Source: an uncultured Merdimonas sp. (GTDB lineage Bacteria; Bacillota; Clostridia; Lachnospirales; Lachnospiraceae). Taken from it: 32,124 nt of DNA. The position numbers were made by a program, and so were the translations under genes. Below are positions 25,019-32,027 of the stretch, piece after piece. Below the pieces are notes generated by a model. The model was not told where the DNA came from, made no database searches, and worked only from the letters and a program-made list of their open reading frames with translations. The DNA lies in assembly GCA_944378225.1 (NCBI GenBank), contig CALWGE010000031.1, forward strand, positions 1 through 32,124. The letters run 5' to 3'. Each line of letters starts with the position of its first letter. Within the stretch, counting starts at the first letter, position 1.

Positions 25019-25052
25019 CGTCCGGAGCACGGCAGAGGCTGTGTTCCGGACG
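25019..25052 (+). other. 15-bp stem-loop between sulfite reductase and exporter
   Basis: Arms 25019-25033 and 25038-25052 (CGTCCGGAGCACGGC with two G-U pairs) close loop AGAG. No mismatch is present. It is 47 bases before the YeiH gene and followed by AACCTTTCTTCC, not a clean T tract, so it may be a partial terminator or an mRNA-stability element that lowers exporter expression. Confidence 0.65.
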
Positions 25053-25098
25053 AACCTTTCTTCCGGAAAAAAGAAATCATTGAGGGAGAGTAATACGA

Positions 25099-26142
25099 AT
25101 GAATAATAAGAAAACAGGCGCCATTATTCTTTGTCTGGTTATTGGATGGCTGGCGACCTTATCCACAGACTGGCAGTCTCAGCTTCTTGGGCGTACGGTT
25201 ATGGGAGGCCCCATGGTAGCCCTTCTTGTTTCCATGATTGCCTGCAATCTGCTGCCGGGACTCCATAAAGACTTCAAGGCCGGAACAACATTTGCCAGCA
25301 AGAAATTTCTGAACTGGGGTATCATTCTGACCGGTGCCACCTTAAGCTTTGCAGACATTCTGGGAACCGGCGTGAAAGCACTGCCGCTGATTCTGTTTAA
25401 TATCTGTCTGTCATTCGCAGTAGCCTTGCTGGTGGGAAAGAAAATCGGCGTTACGAAAAATACTTCCATTCTGGTAGGCGGCGGAACCTGTATCTGCGGC
25501 GGAACTGCAATTGCCACTCTGTCTCAGATTATCAAGGCTCTGGAGGAAGAAATTGCTTTTGCCATGGCAGCAATCTTTCTTTTTGACACACTGGCGGCTT
25601 TTACCTATCCGTATCTGGCAGGCGCAATGGGGCTGACTACCAATCAGTTTGCGTTTCTGGCCGGAACAGCGATTAATGATACCTCATCCGTGGCAGGAGC
25701 TCAGGCAACCTATGTGGCTATGAATGCCCTGGACGGATGGAATGGTGCGCTGAATGTAAAGCTTGTGCGTACTACGATGCTGATTTTTGTGGCTCTTTTC
25801 TGGACTATTATGATGGCTAAGAGCGAGAAAAACGCTTCTGCCGCGTCCAATGAGTCTCTGTTCAGCGTAGTCAAGAAAACCTTCCCCATGTTTATTCTGT
25901 GGTTCGTGATTATGGCCGGTCTGAATACATACGGCGTATTTACTGCGGAGGGAATCAGCCTTTTCGGTAAACTGTCCAAGTTCCTGTTTGCTTCTGCTCT
26001 GGCAGGCGTAGGCTTCAAAATCAAATTTGTGGATGTGTTCTCTAAAGGGGCAAAGCCGATTGCTCTGGGCGGAATTACCTGGCTGTGCGTAGCGGCATCT
26101 TCAGTAGCTTTTGTATTTCTGTTTGCAGGATATATTGGGTAA
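25099..26142 (+). CDS. YeiH/PSE-family putative sulfate/sulfite exporter
   Basis: 347 residues, strongly hydrophobic, about ten membrane helices. It has the family segments RTVMGGPMVALL, LLPGLHKDF, GGGTCICGGTAIATLSQII, FLAGTAINDTSSVAGAQA and the C-terminal GLNTYGVFT, all typical of the YeiH family. Members are annotated as sulfate exporters, and yeiH in Escherichia coli is under the LysR regulator YeiE, associated with sulfite stress. GGGAGAG precedes the ATG. As third gene of the sulfur operon it probably removes sulfite or another sulfonate-like anion. Transport direction and substrate are inferred. Confidence 0.88.
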   Translation: MNNKKTGAIILCLVIGWLATLSTDWQSQLLGRTVMGGPMVALLVSMIACNLLPGLHKDFKAGTTFASKKFLNWGIILTGATLSFADILGTGVKALPLILFNICLSFAVALLVGKKIGVTKNTSILVGGGTCICGGTAIATLSQIIKALEEEIAFAMAAIFLFDTLAAFTYPYLAGAMGLTTNQFAFLAGTAINDTSSVAGAQATYVAMNALDGWNGALNVKLVRTTMLIFVALFWTIMMAKSEKNASAASNESLFSVVKKTFPMFILWFVIMAGLNTYGVFTAEGISLFGKLSKFLFASALAGVGFKIKFVDVFSKGAKPIALGGITWLCVAASSVAFVFLFAGYIG

Positions 26143-26201
26143 AACAGAAAAACTGTCCGGCCAAAAGTTTTAAATTGGAAAAATTTCATGAAATTTTATT
26201 C

Positions 26202-26230
26202 TGGACAAAAAAAATTTTATCTGCTATGAT
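26202..26230 (+). promoter_or_regulatory. Promoter of the Lrp/AsnC gene
   Basis: TGGACA (26202-26207) and TATGAT (26225-26230) are spaced 17 bases, with extended -10 TGC at 26222-26224. Transcription would begin near 26237, leaving a leader of about 118 bases that starts almost at once with a hairpin. Confidence 0.75.
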
Positions 26231-26246
26231 ACTTCTTGAAGTAGAC

Positions 26247-26284
26247 AAAGGCAGTTTGCGAAAGCAGGCTGCCTTTCGCATTTT
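26247..26284 (+). other. Leader hairpin (possible attenuator or terminator) before the Lrp gene
   Basis: A 13-bp stem with two G-U pairs (26247-26259 with 26264-26276) closes a GAAA tetraloop. It is followed by CGCATTTTC. It sits about ten bases after the predicted transcription start. It could stop transcription reading from the exporter gene, or act as a 5' stabilising hairpin or attenuator of the lrp transcript. Confidence 0.55.
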
Positions 26285-26354
26285 CTGAAAAAAAACCGGT
26301 CGGCAGATTCGTGTTTCTGCACAGGAGCGGCAGAAAACTGGGAGGTATCAAGGT

Positions 26355-26810
26355 ATGGACTGTATTGATTTGAGCATTCTGAAGTGCCTGAAGGAAAATT
26401 CGAGACAGACGGCTTCGATGATTAGTCAGACTATCAATCTGTCTGTGTCAGCCGTCATTGAGCGGATACGAAAACTGGAATCAAAAGGGTTGATCCGCCA
26501 GTATACGGTGGTGCTGGATGAAAAACAGCTGGGAAACGATCTGACCGTTTTTGTATCGGTACGCCTGGAAAATCCAAGGTTTGGCGAAGAATTTGCGAAA
26601 GCGGCGTCAGCGCATCCCAATATTGCTGAGTGTTATTACATTGCAGGAGATGTGGATTATCTATTGAAAGTCGTGACGGATTCTTCACGCAGTCTGGAAC
26701 GGATTCATGAAGATATCAAGGAGCTGGAAGGTGTTTGCTGGACAAAAACGCTGTATGTGTTGTCTACGATAAAAAATGATGTATCCGTACTGCCCAGAGA
26801 GACTGCTTAA
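26355..26810 (+). CDS. Lrp/AsnC-family transcriptional regulator
   Basis: 151 residues, the standard length. The N-terminal helix-turn-helix is at about 5-50 (MISQTINLSVSAVIERIRKLESKGLI). The RAM/AsnC ligand-binding domain spans about 65-145, with VSVRLENPRFG, ECYYIAGDVDYLLKVV and TKTLYVLSTIK. GGGAGG at about 26340 precedes the ATG. It has its own promoter and no obvious operon with the exporter. Usual effectors are amino acids; whether it controls the AI-2E-type gene next door is not visible. Confidence 0.93.
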   Translation: MDCIDLSILKCLKENSRQTASMISQTINLSVSAVIERIRKLESKGLIRQYTVVLDEKQLGNDLTVFVSVRLENPRFGEEFAKAASAHPNIAECYYIAGDVDYLLKVVTDSSRSLERIHEDIKELEGVCWTKTLYVLSTIKNDVSVLPRETA

Positions 26811-26857
26811 ATTTTTTGACGGAACCTTTGAACGGCCATAATTTTTGCGGCAGATAC

Positions 26858-26886
26858 TTGACACTTTCAGGAAGGTGGATTATGCT
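26858..26886 (+). promoter_or_regulatory. Possible promoter of the permease/DUF1653 pair
   Basis: TTGACA (26858-26863) and TATGCT (26881-26886) are spaced 17 bases. The -10 includes the ATG of the small ORF at 26882, so if this promoter is used its transcript cannot carry that ORF. Confidence 0.6.
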
Positions 26887-26953
26887 CACTAGAGAGTATA
26901 TATGCAATGCCGTAAGTGACAGAAATCTGGATCCGGCGGTTGTGAAGGAGTAG
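26882..26953 (+). CDS. Possible 23-residue small ORF upstream of the AI-2E-type permease
   Basis: ATG 26882 to TAG 26951-26953 encodes MLTREYICNAVSDRNLDPAV and three more residues (VKE). It has a good ribosome site, GGAAGGTGG, about 5-6 bases before the ATG. Its last codons GTG AAG GAG form the Shine-Dalgarno of the next gene, which starts 8 bases after the stop, as in a coupled leader peptide. No hydrophobic segment or amino-acid run is present. It conflicts with the promoter predicted at 26858-26886; both cannot be active on the same transcript. Confidence 0.35.
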   Translation: MLTREYICNAVSDRNLDPAVVKE

Positions 26954-26960
26954 TAAGCCT

Positions 26961-28106
26961 ATGAATCTGGATCGGGAAAATATGAAAAAGCTGATGTTTC
27001 TGATCACATTTACAGTCATCCTTCTGGTTGGAGTTCAACGCCTGGATGTGGTGCTTGGCACGCTGGATGTGGTGGCTGAGATATTTTTCCCGTTTATGCT
27101 GGGAGGAGCCATTGCTTTTTTTCTCAATGTTCCCATGTCTTTTCTGGAACGAATTCTTTTTGGAACGGATCGGGATAAAAAATGGAAAAAGAGTCTGGCC
27201 CGTCCCCTAAGCCTGTTGCTGACGATTATACTTGTGCTGGCTGTGATTGTGCTGGTGATTTTTGTTGTGGTCCCCAAACTGAGTTCTACGGTTGCAGGAA
27301 TTGCGGTACAAATTGAAATGGCGATTCCCAGAGCGCAGGAATGGCTGGAGGATATTTTCAGGAATAATAAGCAGATGACCGACTGGCTGAACAGCCAGGA
27401 GGTAAACTGGGAGACGATGGCGCAGACAGCCCTGAATATGATTCAGAACGGGGCAGAAGGTGTAGTGGCCTCTATGGTGGTAGCCGCCAAAGGTATTATC
27501 AGCGCTGTCTATACTTTTGTGATAGCTATGGTTTTTTCCTGTTATATCCTGGTTCAGAAGGAGAAACTGCAGGTACAGGCACGAAAGCTTCTGTGTGCTT
27601 TGCTGCCTGCGATACATGCAGAACGGGTGCTGTATATTTTTTCTCTGAGTTATCGGACATTTACAAACTTTATCACAGGTCAGTGTCTGGAAGCAGTAAT
27701 TCTTGGGAGTATGTTTTTTGTAGTTATGAGCATCATGGGATTCCCCTATGCGCTGCTGGTAGGAATTCTGATTGCTGTCACAGCACTCATTCCCATTTTT
27801 GGAGCTTTTATTGGCTGCGCCATCGGAGCTTTTCTGATTCTTGTAGTGAATCCGACGCAGGCTCTGGCGTTTATTATCCTCTTTCTGGTGCTTCAGCAGA
27901 TAGAAGGCAATCTGATTTATCCTCATGTGGTAGGAAATTCTGTAGGCCTTCCTTCTATCTGGGTGCTGGTGGCTGTGACTGTAGGAGGAAGCCTTATGGG
28001 AATCGCAGGCATGCTGATTTTTATTCCTTTCGTTTCCGTTCTGTATACACTGCTTCGGGAATGGGTATACCGGAGACTGGAGGAAAAAAAGATTAAGAAG
28101 GTATGA
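26961..28106 (+). CDS. AI-2E-family (TqsA/YdiK-like) membrane transporter
   Basis: 381 residues. About eight helices are visible: two N-terminal, one at about 80-105, an amphipathic loop from 110 to 190 with few hydrophobic stretches, then five more helices to about 370. Signature segments are GGAIAFFLNVPMS, IPIFGAFIGCAIGAFLI, LQQIEGNLIYPHVVGNSVGL and LLREW. The family includes putative AI-2 exporters and Na+/H+ antiporter-like proteins, so the substrate is uncertain. GAAGGAG overlapping the small ORF serves as its ribosome site. It overlaps the next gene by 4 bases (ATGA). Confidence 0.92.
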   Translation: MNLDRENMKKLMFLITFTVILLVGVQRLDVVLGTLDVVAEIFFPFMLGGAIAFFLNVPMSFLERILFGTDRDKKWKKSLARPLSLLLTIILVLAVIVLVIFVVVPKLSSTVAGIAVQIEMAIPRAQEWLEDIFRNNKQMTDWLNSQEVNWETMAQTALNMIQNGAEGVVASMVVAAKGIISAVYTFVIAMVFSCYILVQKEKLQVQARKLLCALLPAIHAERVLYIFSLSYRTFTNFITGQCLEAVILGSMFFVVMSIMGFPYALLVGILIAVTALIPIFGAFIGCAIGAFLILVVNPTQALAFIILFLVLQQIEGNLIYPHVVGNSVGLPSIWVLVAVTVGGSLMGIAGMLIFIPFVSVLYTLLREWVYRRLEEKKIKKV

Positions 28107-28564
28107 AGATGAGAGAAATTAAGACAGGAGAGTATTACCGCCATGTGGAAGGCGGTCTTTATCATGTGACAGGGGTTGCGAAAGATGCAGATACAGGAAG
28201 ACAGATGATAGTTTACCAGGAACTGGATGGAAATGAGGAGCTTTGGGTTCGAAGCTGTGAGGATTTTTCCGCTGAAGTGGACCGGCGCAAATATCCGGAT
28301 GCAGAACAGCAGTATCTTTTTGAAAAGGTGGAGGAACCGAAAGAGACAAATCCGCTGCTTCTGCGTTTCCTGGACACCGAGACCTATGCGGATAAACTGG
28401 AACTTTTTCAGTCCTGGGAAGCCTATGCAGATGAACAGCTGCTGGAAAGTATTGCAGTATCGCTGGACATTGTACTTGGAAAGGGAACTACAAAAGAAAA
28501 ATACAGACAGATTTTGAACTGTCTGAAAACCATGGAACATTTTGAGACAAATCGTTTTCGATAA
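28103..28564 (+). CDS. DUF1653-domain protein with uncharacterised C-terminal half
   Basis: 153 residues. The N-terminal 75 residues (MREIKTGEYYRHVEGGLYHV, then YQELDGNEELWVRSCEDF) match the DUF1653 beta-fold, a small domain of unknown role. Residues 80-153 are helical and acidic (LEKVEEPKETNPLLLRFLDT, WEAYADEQLLESIAVSLDI) and unrelated to anything I recognise. It overlaps the permease gene by 4 bases and so is translationally coupled. Cytoplasmic, with no membrane segment. Confidence 0.82.
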   Translation: MKMREIKTGEYYRHVEGGLYHVTGVAKDADTGRQMIVYQELDGNEELWVRSCEDFSAEVDRRKYPDAEQQYLFEKVEEPKETNPLLLRFLDTETYADKLELFQSWEAYADEQLLESIAVSLDIVLGKGTTKEKYRQILNCLKTMEHFETNRFR

Positions 28565-28696
28565 GAGACAGAGAATGTAAAAAGATTTTATAGTGGAGAA
28601 AGCGATTCTGAGAAAGCCAGTCTGCGGATTTATTTCTGCAGTAATAAAGCTGTAAAAGAATAAAACAATAAAATAAAAGAGATGAGGTAAGAAAAC

Positions 28697-29521
28697 ATGA
28701 GTGAACGAGAATGCAGCAATACCGGCTGTGATAAGGCGAGCTGTGAGGGATGCCCCAGCAGAGAGAAGAAGCCGGCCAGTTTTCAGGTGGAGGCCAATGA
28801 ATACAGTTGTATCCGCCATGTGATTGGTGTAGTCAGCGGCAAGGGTGGTGTAGGCAAGTCTATGGTGACAGCGTCCATTGCCAATGAACTGGCAGCAAAG
28901 GGGTATCAGGTGGGAATCCTGGACGCAGACATTACCGGTCCTTCTATCCCGCGTATGTATGGAATTCATGGACCGGCCGAGGCCAGTGACATGGGAATTG
29001 AGCCTTGTGTGACAGAAAATGGAATTAAACTGATGTCCATGAATCTGCTTCTTCCGGCAGAAGATACGCCTGTTATCTGGCGTGGACCGATTATCGCCAA
29101 TATTGTAAAGCAGTTCTGGACTGACGTAATGTGGGGAGAATTGGATTATCTGCTGGTAGATATGCCGCCCGGAACCGGTGATGTGCCTCTTACAGTATTC
29201 CAGTCTCTTCCGGTAAATGAGATTGTGGTTGTAACTTCTCCTCAGGATCTGGTTCAGATGATTGTAAAGAAGGCTCTGAGCATGGCGGAACAGATGAAGA
29301 TTCCGGTTAAAGGTGTGGTAGAGAATTATTCCTATCTTCAGTGCCCGGACTGTGGAAAGAAACTGTATCCCTTCGGACAGAGTCATCTGGAAGAAGTTGC
29401 GGAGAAGGAAAACCTGAAAATACTGGGACACATTCCCATGGATCCGGCATATGCCCAGGCTGCGGATGCAGGTGAGTTTGCGAAAGTAAGAAATCCCTGG
29501 ATAGAAGCGGATTTTGAATAA
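28697..29521 (+). CDS. Mrp/NBP35-family P-loop ATPase, Fe-S cluster carrier
   Basis: 274 residues. The N-terminus has four cysteines (C6, C11, C16, C19) spaced as an Fe-S motif. The deviant Walker A GKGGVGKS is at about 48-55, with LDADITGPSIPRMYG and DMPPGTGD as family hallmarks. Cys216 and Cys219 (QCPDCGKKLYPFG) are the conserved CxxC that binds the bridging 4Fe-4S cluster of the dimer. GATGAGGTAAG precedes the ATG. In this genome it could supply clusters to the sulfite reductase and radical-SAM protein (inference). Its gene is monocistronic and is followed by a terminator. Confidence 0.93.
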   Translation: MSERECSNTGCDKASCEGCPSREKKPASFQVEANEYSCIRHVIGVVSGKGGVGKSMVTASIANELAAKGYQVGILDADITGPSIPRMYGIHGPAEASDMGIEPCVTENGIKLMSMNLLLPAEDTPVIWRGPIIANIVKQFWTDVMWGELDYLLVDMPPGTGDVPLTVFQSLPVNEIVVVTSPQDLVQMIVKKALSMAEQMKIPVKGVVENYSYLQCPDCGKKLYPFGQSHLEEVAEKENLKILGHIPMDPAYAQAADAGEFAKVRNPWIEADFE

Positions 29522-29527
29522 GAAAGA

Positions 29528-29584
29528 AAAACAGAGGTTATGCCCAGTCATAGAATGACTTGAGGGATCTCCTCTGTTTTGTTT
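29528..29584 (+). terminator. Terminator of the mrp-like gene
   Basis: Outer stem 29528-29537 with 29571-29580 (AAAACAGAGG) encloses an inner hairpin AGTCAT-AGA-ATGACT (29546-29560). A T-rich tail (TTTTGTTTT) follows. It starts a few bases after the stop codon. Confidence 0.85.
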
Positions 29585-29647
29585 TATTACGGACATTTCT
29601 TTTTGAAAGCGTTTCCGGATGAATGGAGTGAACGGAAAATTTATGTC

Positions 29648-29676
29648 TTGCGCTCCCCGAGAAAGTGTGCTAAAAT
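29648..29676 (+). promoter_or_regulatory. Promoter of the radical-SAM/DUF4130 pair
   Basis: TTGCGC (29648-29653) and TAAAAT (29671-29676) are spaced 17 bases, with an extended -10 TGC at 29668-29670. Transcription would begin near 29683, inside the LexA box. Confidence 0.75.
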
Positions 29677-29681
29677 TAAAT

Positions 29682-29695
29682 CGAACAAATGTTCG
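29682..29695. promoter_or_regulatory. Consensus LexA/DinR SOS box
   Basis: CGAACAAATGTTCG is an exact match to the Firmicute LexA box CGAAC-N4-GTTCG, and its flanks T and A extend the palindrome to 16 bases (29681-29696). It covers the predicted transcription start, so LexA would block initiation. It is the only such box I found in the window. Confidence 0.88.
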
Positions 29696-29729
29696 AATAA
29701 ATCGGCATAGAAAGGGGAGGTGAAGTATT

Positions 29730-31076
29730 ATGCTGCGTACAAGAATTCCGGAACAGCTTCCGGTGATGGAGAAGCTGAAGATTCTGTCGGATGCAGCCAA
29801 ATACGATGTAGCCTGCACTTCCAGCGGCACTTCACGGGGAAATAACGGAAAAGGGATAGGAAACTGTACGGATGCCGGTATTTGTCACAGCTTTGCCGCT
29901 GACGGAAGATGTATTTCTCTTTTGAAAATTCTTTTTACCAATGAATGCATATTTAACTGTCGATACTGTCTGAATCGATCTTCCAATGATATCCCGCGTG
30001 CGACTTTTACTCCGGATGAAATATGCAGCCTGGTGATGGGGTTTTACCGCAGAAATTATATAGAGGGGCTGTTTCTGAGCTCCGGAATTCTGAATACCCC
30101 GGATTATACGATGGAACTTATGTATCAGACTCTTTATAAACTGAGAACACAGTATCATTTCGGGGGCTATGTTCATGTCAAGGCAATTCCCGGAGCGGAT
30201 CCGGTTCTGATAGAAAAAACAGGGTATCTGGCTGACAGAATGAGCGTAAATCTTGAACTGCCTACAGCAGAGGGGCTTCGCAGGCTGGCTCCGGCCAAAA
30301 CCAGAGAGAAGATTCTCATGCCTATGCGCCAGGTGCAGAATCGGATGGAAGAGAATCGGGAAGAATTGATTCTTTATCGGAATGCTCCCAGATTTGTTCC
30401 GGCAGGGCAGTCTACGCAGATGATTATTGGTGCTACACCGGACAGCGATTTTCAGATTTTGTCGGTGGCGGAATCTCTGTATAAAAAATTTGAGCTGAAG
30501 AGAGTGTTTTATTCTGCTTTTGTAAATGTGAATGAAGACAGTGAACTTCCTGCGCTGCCGGGAGGGCCGCCTCTTCTGAGAGAGCACAGGCTGTATCAGG
30601 CGGACTGGCTGCTGCGTTTTTACGGGTTCTCGGCAGAAGAACTCCTTTCAGAAGACAGGCCTAATTTTAACATGATTTTTGACCCGAAATGTGACTGGGC
30701 TCTGCGTCATCTGGAATATTTTCCAGTGGAGATTAACAGTGCTCCTTACGAGATGATATTGCGTGTGCCTGGGATTGGGGTAAAATCAGCCCGGAGGATA
30801 ATAAAGGCGAGGCGCCAGGGCAGTCTGGATTTTACGGATTTGAAAAAAATGGGAGTTGTGCTGAAGCGGGCTCTTTATTTTATTACCTGCAGAGGCAGAA
30901 GTATGTATCCGATTCGGATAGAAGAAGATTACATTGCAAGAAACCTGCTGTACACAAAGGAAAACCTGCCCCCTCAGCTGCAGAGCGGAGCGACTTACAG
31001 ACAACTTTCACTTTTTGATGACGGGATGCTCCTGTCTGCAGGGGAACAGCCACAGGCGTTTCCGGTGGATGTCTGA
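29730..31076 (+). CDS. Putative DNA modification/repair radical-SAM protein (TIGR03916-like)
   Basis: 448 residues. The radical-SAM cluster motif CxxxCxxC is C73, C77, C80 in FTNECIFNCRYCLNR, which binds the 4Fe-4S cluster and SAM. The C-terminal part has a helix-hairpin-helix DNA-binding element around residues 340-370 (ILRVPGIGVKSARRIIKARR). The first 60 residues (KYDVACTSSGTSRGN, CTDAGICHSFAADGRC) are family-typical. It resembles the family annotated as putative DNA modification/repair protein, always paired with the DUF4130 protein that follows. The ATG lies after GGGGAGGTGAAG. The chemistry is not established. Confidence 0.9.
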   Translation: MLRTRIPEQLPVMEKLKILSDAAKYDVACTSSGTSRGNNGKGIGNCTDAGICHSFAADGRCISLLKILFTNECIFNCRYCLNRSSNDIPRATFTPDEICSLVMGFYRRNYIEGLFLSSGILNTPDYTMELMYQTLYKLRTQYHFGGYVHVKAIPGADPVLIEKTGYLADRMSVNLELPTAEGLRRLAPAKTREKILMPMRQVQNRMEENREELILYRNAPRFVPAGQSTQMIIGATPDSDFQILSVAESLYKKFELKRVFYSAFVNVNEDSELPALPGGPPLLREHRLYQADWLLRFYGFSAEELLSEDRPNFNMIFDPKCDWALRHLEYFPVEINSAPYEMILRVPGIGVKSARRIIKARRQGSLDFTDLKKMGVVLKRALYFITCRGRSMYPIRIEEDYIARNLLYTKENLPPQLQSGATYRQLSLFDDGMLLSAGEQPQAFPVDV

Positions 31077-31126
31077 CAGGTTGTTTCTGGAGCGCCGGTA
31101 ATAGAATGAGCCGGAAGGAGATTTTT

Positions 31127-31894
31127 ATGACAACTGTATTTTTATGCGAAGACAGTCTGGACGGAATTCTCACGGGCGTATATGATGCGTGGGACAGTCG
31201 TCTGGGACATGAATGCGTAAAGCTTCAGCTGCAGATTGATGGGAATATAGAACTGTTCTGTGAATACAGAACTGTCTGTACGGATCTGCAAAAGGCGGAG
31301 AAAGTGCTGCGCACGGTCCGGAAACGAATGGGCAGAAATGCGGAAGAGGCTGTATGTTACGCAGCGGCATGTACAGATGACAGAAAAGCAGATGCAATTT
31401 ACAGGCTGATCGTATTGGGACTCACCATGCCGGATGGGAAAAAGGCAGTGCACTGTCTTCAGAATACATCGGTCCTGCTTGTGGAGAAACTGCGCTGTAA
31501 GTCCTGGCGCGAAGCAGAGAAAATGCTGGGGTTTTTGCGGTTTGAAGAACTGGAAAACGGAGTTCTGTATGCCTGTATGAAGCCTTTGTGCGCAGTTCTT
31601 CCTCTGATTGCACCGCATTTTGCAGAGCGGTTTATGCAGGAGAACTGGATTATTCATGATGTCGGGCGGAGACAGGCTGCTGTTCACCGGATGGGCGGAG
31701 GATGGTATCTCACTGACTCATATCTTCTGGAAAAAGTGAATCAAAAAGGACGTTCCGGCTCAGAGGAGGAATTTCAGGATTTATGGAAAATATTCTGCAG
31801 ATATATTTCCATAGAAGAAAGAAAAAATCCGGGATGCCAGCAGAACCTGCTTCCACTTCGTTTCCGGCCGTATATGACGGAATTTATGGACTGA
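31127..31894 (+). CDS. DUF4130/TIGR03915-family DNA metabolism protein
   Basis: 255 residues from ATG 31127 (MTTVFLCEDSLDGILTGVYD), which has AAGGAG just before it; an ATG 7 codons upstream is less well placed. Typical features are the N-terminal FLCEDSLDGIL, KALHC-like HCLQNTSVLL, the region PHFAERFMQENWIIHDVGRRQAAVHR, and the terminal ISIEERKNPGCQQNLLPLRF. The C-terminal uracil-DNA-glycosylase domain that some homologues carry is absent. It starts 50 bases after the radical-SAM gene and shares its SOS-controlled transcript. It is thought to cooperate with the radical-SAM protein in DNA repair, but no activity is established. Confidence 0.85.
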   Translation: MTTVFLCEDSLDGILTGVYDAWDSRLGHECVKLQLQIDGNIELFCEYRTVCTDLQKAEKVLRTVRKRMGRNAEEAVCYAAACTDDRKADAIYRLIVLGLTMPDGKKAVHCLQNTSVLLVEKLRCKSWREAEKMLGFLRFEELENGVLYACMKPLCAVLPLIAPHFAERFMQENWIIHDVGRRQAAVHRMGGGWYLTDSYLLEKVNQKGRSGSEEEFQDLWKIFCRYISIEERKNPGCQQNLLPLRFRPYMTEFMD

Positions 31895-31907
31895 TTCCCG
31901 TCTTTAT

Positions 31908-31936
31908 TTGACAGTATTAAGAAATCATAGTACACT
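31908..31936 (+). promoter_or_regulatory. Promoter of the homoserine dehydrogenase gene
   Basis: TTGACA (31908-31913) and TACACT (31931-31936) are spaced 17 bases. The leader would be about 85 bases; I see no T-box or riboswitch structure in it. Confidence 0.7.
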
Positions 31937-32027
31937 GAAAATAAGGTGCGGACGGAGAAATGTATCCACATGCTTTGTGTTCTGCAGAGAAGAGACAAAA
32001 AGAAAAAGGCAGACAGGAGAGACGAAA

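Noticed and set aside
27923-29830. A 635-codon open frame on the minus strand spanning the DUF1653, mrp-like and start of the radical-SAM genes
   Set aside because: It is antisense to three well-supported genes, has no recognisable motif, and crosses their terminator and LexA box. It reflects codon bias.
31943-32027. Possible riboswitch or T-box before hom
   Set aside because: The leader is only about 85 bases and lacks a T-box motif or stable stem.
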